A program made the translations under genes and the position numbers. Below, one piece after another: positions 34,576 to 38,244 of a stretch of DNA of 38,244 nt. The DNA lies in the NCBI RefSeq assembly GCF_004103825.1, contig NZ_RYFI01000007.1, positions 158,938-197,181 of the forward strand, given 5' to 3'. Below the pieces are notes generated by a model. It searched no databases. It was not told the DNA's origin and saw nothing but the letters and a program-made list of their open reading frames with translations. The DNA comes from Hansschlegelia zhihuaiae (GTDB taxonomy: Bacteria > Pseudomonadota > Alphaproteobacteria > Rhizobiales > Methylopilaceae). Each line of letters opens with the position of its first letter. Within the stretch, counting starts at the first letter, position 1.

Positions 34576-35728
34576 TGGAGGCTCGCCTGTCCGGTCGCGG
34601 CCACGAGCGCCCGCTCATAGATGCGGGTCAGCGTCTCGAGGTCCGCCACGGCGACGCGCTCATCGATCTGATGCATGGTCTGGCCCACGAGGCCGAACTC
34701 CACCACCGGACAGTAGGACTTGATGAAGCGCGCGTCCGAGGTGCCGCCCGAGGTGGTCAGCGCCGGGCGTCGCCCGGTTTCGGCCTCCACGGCGTCCGCC
34801 ACGAGGTCGCTGAGCGGCCCGGGCGGCGTCAGGAACGCGTCGCCGGTCCGGGGCTCGAAGACGAGCTGATAGGCGCCTTCGCCGACCGCACGGTCGAGCC
34901 GCTCGACGATCAAAGCCGAGAGAGTGTCGGCGTCGTGGCGGTCGTTGTAGCGGATGTTGAAGGCGAACCGCGCCTCGCTCGGGATGACGTTGAACGCCCC
35001 GGCGCCAGCCTCGACCGACACCACTTCCAGATTGGACGGCTGGAAAACGTCCGTGCCTTGGTCGAGCGGTTCGTCCATCAGCGCGGCGAGCGCCTTCTGG
35101 AGCTTCCTGACCGGATTGTCGGCCCGGTGCGGATAGGCGACATGGCCCTGCACCCCGCGGATCGTGACCGTGCCCGACAGGCTGCCGCGGCGGCCGACCT
35201 TGATCTCGTCGCCGAGCGCCTCCGGATTGGTCGGCTCGCCCAGCAGGCAGGCGGAGAAGCGCTCGCCGCGCGAGGCCGCCCATTCGAGCAGCTTGGCCGT
35301 ACCGTTGACCGCCGGACCCTCCTCGTCGCCGGTGATCAGGAAGGCCACGGGCGCGGCCTCGGGGCGCCGCGCGACGGCGGCGACCATGCAGGCGACCGCG
35401 CCCTTCATGTCGACCGCTCCCCGGCCGTGGAGCTCGCCGTTCTCGATCGCGCCGGAGAACGGGCCGTGACGCCATCCGGCGGCGTCTCCGGTCGGAACGA
35501 CATCGGTGTGGCCGGCGAAGACGAAGGCCGCGCCCTCGCCGCGCCGGGCATAGAGGTTCTCGACGTCGGGCGTGCCGGAGGCCGAGAAGACCGGCCGCTC
35601 GACCGAAAAGCCGAGCGGCGTCAGCAGCCTCTCGAGCAGCGCCAGCGCCCCGCCTTCGTCCGGCGTCACGCTCTCGCAGGCGATCAGCGCCTGCGCGACC
35701 GCGACGGGATCGCGCGGGTCCGGAGTCA

Positions 35729-35729
<1 letters not shown>
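34572..35729 (-). CDS. dapE: Succinyl-diaminopimelate desuccinylase
   Basis: A 385-residue di-zinc M20 peptidase-family enzyme that removes succinate from N-succinyl-LL-diaminopimelate in the succinylase branch of lysine synthesis. The metal and catalytic residues are visible: His74 and Asp76 ([10 protein letters not shown]), Asp107 (VDMKG), and Glu136/Glu137 (GDEEGPA). Length and N-terminus are typical. Its start overlaps the dapD stop by one base (TGATG). Confidence 0.97.
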
Positions 35730-36571
<842 letters not shown>

Positions 36572-36681
36572 GGGGGAAGGCTCCAGCGGAAGGGGCTTTT
36601 TGGCGGCCCGACCTTTGGAGCGGCGGACCGCGCCATGTCAATCTGCGTCACCGTGGGTAGTGGGTCGGCTTAGATTTGGAC

Positions 36682-36975
36682 TCAATTTTCCCAATCGATG
36701 GGTGCCCATGGCTGAGCGTCAACCCAAGCCTTTGCGTCGGAAATCGATTGAAACGGCTCCATAGATAGAGGCTCGCCGCCGTCAGCTCTTACATAGTAAA
36801 GAAAGCCATCAACATTCAATGAATAAGGTTTCCAGGTCCGTCTCCCGTCATGACCGGGCAACTCAAAGTAGTAATCATAATCGAAAGCGATAATTTCTAC
36901 AGTTTTTTCAATCACTCCGTCATATAGCCAGCGCCCCATTGCAGCGCGCTTGCCCTCGTAATTCCTCACGCCCAT
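36682..36975 (-). CDS. Low-GC hypothetical protein
   Basis: A 97-residue protein not recognised as a named family. It is aromatic-rich: IIAFDYDYYFELPGHDGRR, then WKPYSLNVDGFLYYV and DAKAWVDAQPWAPI. No signal peptide or membrane helix is evident. GC is roughly half, well below the adjacent upp and dapD genes, suggesting recent acquisition. The ATG at 36975 is preferred to a TTG six bases upstream, but the ribosome binding site is weak. It lies between two unrelated metabolic genes. Whether it is an immunity-type or orphan gene cannot be told. Confidence 0.55.
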   Translation of the reverse strand: MGVRNYEGKRAAMGRWLYDGVIEKTVEIIAFDYDYYFELPGHDGRRTWKPYSLNVDGFLYYVRADGGEPLSMEPFQSISDAKAWVDAQPWAPIDWEN

Positions 36976-37031
36976 CGCCAAAATCCAAATCGTTAGCTCT
37001 TACGCTTTTTGCGGCCTGCGCCTCGCCTCGC

Positions 37032-37661
37032 TCACTTGGTCCCGTAGAGCCGGTCGCCGGCGTCGCCGAGGCCCGGCACGATGTAGCCCTGCTCGTTGAG
37101 CCTCTCGTCGATCGCGGCGGTGAACACCGCGACGTCGGGATGCGCTTCGGCGAAGCGCGCGACGCCCTCCGGGGCGGCGAGGAGGCACAGGAAGCGCACG
37201 TCCCGCGCGCCGGCGTCCTTGAGCTCGGCCACCGCGTCGACCGCGGAATTTCCAGTGGCGAGCATCGGGTCGACGACAATGACCAGACGCTCGGTAAGGT
37301 CGGCCGGGGCCTTGAAGAAATAGCGCACCGGCTGAAGCGTCTCGTGATCGCGATAGAGCCCGACATGCGCGACGCGCGCCGAGGGCACGAGGTCCAGCAT
37401 GCCGTCCACGAGCCCGTTGCCGGCCCTCAGGATGGAAGCGAAGACCAGCTTCTTGCCCGAGAGCTTCGGCGCCCGCATGGGGGCGACGGGGGTCTCGATG
37501 TCGACGAGCTCGACGGGCAGGTCGCGCGTGACCTCATAGGCGAGCAGCAGCGAGATCTCGCGCAGCAGCAGCCGGAAGTTCGCGGTCGAGCGCTCCTTCT
37601 CGCGCATCAGTGTCAGCTTGTGCTGGATCAGCGGGTGGTCGACGACGGTGACGGCGGCCAC
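37032..37661 (-). CDS. upp: Uracil phosphoribosyltransferase
   Basis: A 209-residue enzyme that makes UMP from uracil and [24 protein letters not shown] begins the family pattern, and [15 protein letters not shown] is the PRPP-binding loop; [20 protein letters not shown] is the uracil-binding end. The start is a GTG at 37661, not an ATG: it lies four bases after the cdd stop, with GGGAG about ten bases upstream, and longer openings run back into cdd. It forms a pyrimidine-salvage pair with cdd. Confidence 0.95.
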   Translation of the reverse strand: MAAVTVVDHPLIQHKLTLMREKERSTANFRLLLREISLLLAYEVTRDLPVELVDIETPVAPMRAPKLSGKKLVFASILRAGNGLVDGMLDLVPSARVAHVGLYRDHETLQPVRYFFKAPADLTERLVIVVDPMLATGNSAVDAVAELKDAGARDVRFLCLLAAPEGVARFAEAHPDVAVFTAAIDERLNEQGYIVPGLGDAGDRLYGTK

Positions 37662-37665
37662 TTGA

Positions 37666-38106
37666 TCAAACTCCCGGTTCGCTCGCCGACGACCGGTCGC
37701 GGTCGAGATTGTCCGGGCCGAAGCTTTCCGGAAGCAGTTCCCCAAGCGTGAAGCTGCGGCGCAGGCCCTCGGGGCCGGCAATCAGCACGGCGGCGTTCTC
37801 GTCGGCGAATTCGCGGATGCGCTGGCGGCAGGCGCCGCAGGGCGTGCAGAGCGCGTCGCCTGCGCCGAGCACGAGGATAGCGGCGATTCGCGTCCCGCCG
37901 CTCGCGACCATCGCCGAAATCGCGCCGGTCTCCGCGCAGGCGCCAGCCGGATAGGCGGCGTTCTCGACATTGCAGCCGGCATGGATCGCGCCCGCCTCGT
38001 CGAGCACGGCGGCGCCGACCGCAAAGCCTGAATAAGGCGCATAGGCGCGCCGCCTCGCGCGCTTGGCCGCGTCGAACATGGCTTCGATGCGCGCGTCGTT
38101 CGGCAT
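37666..38106 (-). CDS. cdd: Cytidine deaminase
   Basis: A 146-residue homotetrameric-type cytidine deaminase that converts cytidine to uridine. The zinc site is present: GACAETGAI with catalytic Glu, then [19 protein letters not shown] precedes it. The enzyme has about 15 extra C-terminal residues ([16 protein letters not shown]) beyond the core. It is followed at four bases by upp, giving a cytidine-to-UMP salvage unit. The ATG at 38106 has only a distant GGAGG upstream. Confidence 0.95.
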   Translation of the reverse strand: MPNDARIEAMFDAAKRARRRAYAPYSGFAVGAAVLDEAGAIHAGCNVENAAYPAGACAETGAISAMVASGGTRIAAILVLGAGDALCTPCGACRQRIREFADENAAVLIAGPEGLRRSFTLGELLPESFGPDNLDRDRSSASEPGV

Positions 38107-38206
38107 GTCGAAGATCTTGAGCCTCCGGGCCGCTCGCTTGCGGCGTCGCCCACAGGATAACGCGCCGGCGCCGCCTTCACAGCCTCGCGGCCGCTAGGGT
38201 CCGGAC

Positions 38207-38244
38207 TCAATTGCACCAGTAGGTGACGGTGGCCGCGATGATCG
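38207..38244 (-). CDS. Possible 3' end of an unidentified gene, cut by window edge
   Basis: The last 12 codons visible on the minus strand read IIAATVTYWCN then stop. A hydrophobic run ending before a stop looks like the end of a membrane or small conserved protein. There is too little sequence to identify it or to be sure that it is coding. Confidence 0.3.
   Translation of the reverse strand, partial: IIAATVTYWCN

Overview
The window is about 38 kb of dense, GC-rich chromosome from an alphaproteobacterium, most likely of the order Hyphomicrobiales (Rhizobiales). The evidence is the gene content: PhaR/PhaA/PhaB, alphaproteobacterial sdhCDAB, etfBA with a 3-hydroxybutyryl-CoA dehydrogenase, dapD-dapE, a HIG1 protein next to a PduO-type adenosyltransferase, a YjfB-like peptide and a MetW. 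A MaoC protein that looks like mesaconyl-CoA hydratase suggests the ethylmalonyl-CoA pathway, so a methylotrophic or C2-assimilating lineage such as Methylopila/Hansschlegelia-like bacteria is possible; genus assignment is inference. I saw no tRNA, rRNA, CRISPR array, transposase, integrase or phage gene.

Layout. 1-4946: the 5' part of an ftsK-type translocase gene (minus strand), divergent from a DUF1800/DUF1501 pair, the second with a Tat signal. 5105-5963: a low-GC zinc-ribbon/DUF4375 gene and a YjfB-like peptide. 6052-12717: a long minus-strand run: phaR, tspO, HIG1, pduO, a rhomboid protease, a GNAT/FemAB-like protein, etfB, etfA and 3-hydroxybutyryl-CoA dehydrogenase. 13085-16624: plus strand, phaA-phaB, a chlorite-dismutase-fold protein and a YddG-like exporter. 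16610-21363: DUF985 cupin and gloB (minus), an overlapping HXXEE membrane protein/AAA ATPase pair (plus), a methyltransferase (plus) and metW (minus). 21494-26867: chaA-type antiporter, a small secreted protein, asd with a strong terminator, two tandem secreted paralogues of an apparently undescribed beta-rich family, and a DUF1737 gene. 26848-29802: a TPR-like protein, mesaconyl-CoA hydratase and a TetR regulator separated by a palindromic repeat. 30095-33771: sdhC-D-A, a small coiled-coil gene and sdhB. 33800-38244: another palindromic repeat, a small HTH-like gene, MAPEG, dapE, dapD, a low-GC orphan, upp and cdd.

How it fits together. Acetyl-CoA chemistry is prominent. PhaA and PhaB make (R)-3-hydroxybutyryl-CoA for PHB storage (and for the ethylmalonyl-CoA pathway if present), PhaR controls the balance, the (S)-3-hydroxybutyryl-CoA dehydrogenase and ETF connect to fatty-acid oxidation, the MaoC protein would act late in the ethylmalonyl-CoA pathway, and SDH closes the TCA cycle. 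Asd, DapD and DapE belong to lysine/diaminopimelate synthesis, Upp and Cdd to pyrimidine salvage.

The least explained parts are the tandem secreted paralogues (24300-26560), the HXXEE/AAA ATPase pair (18004-19895), the coiled-coil gene inside the sdh operon, and a near-perfect palindrome between tetR and sdhC. No known defence or mobile system is evident; I flag candidates and do not claim a proven new system.
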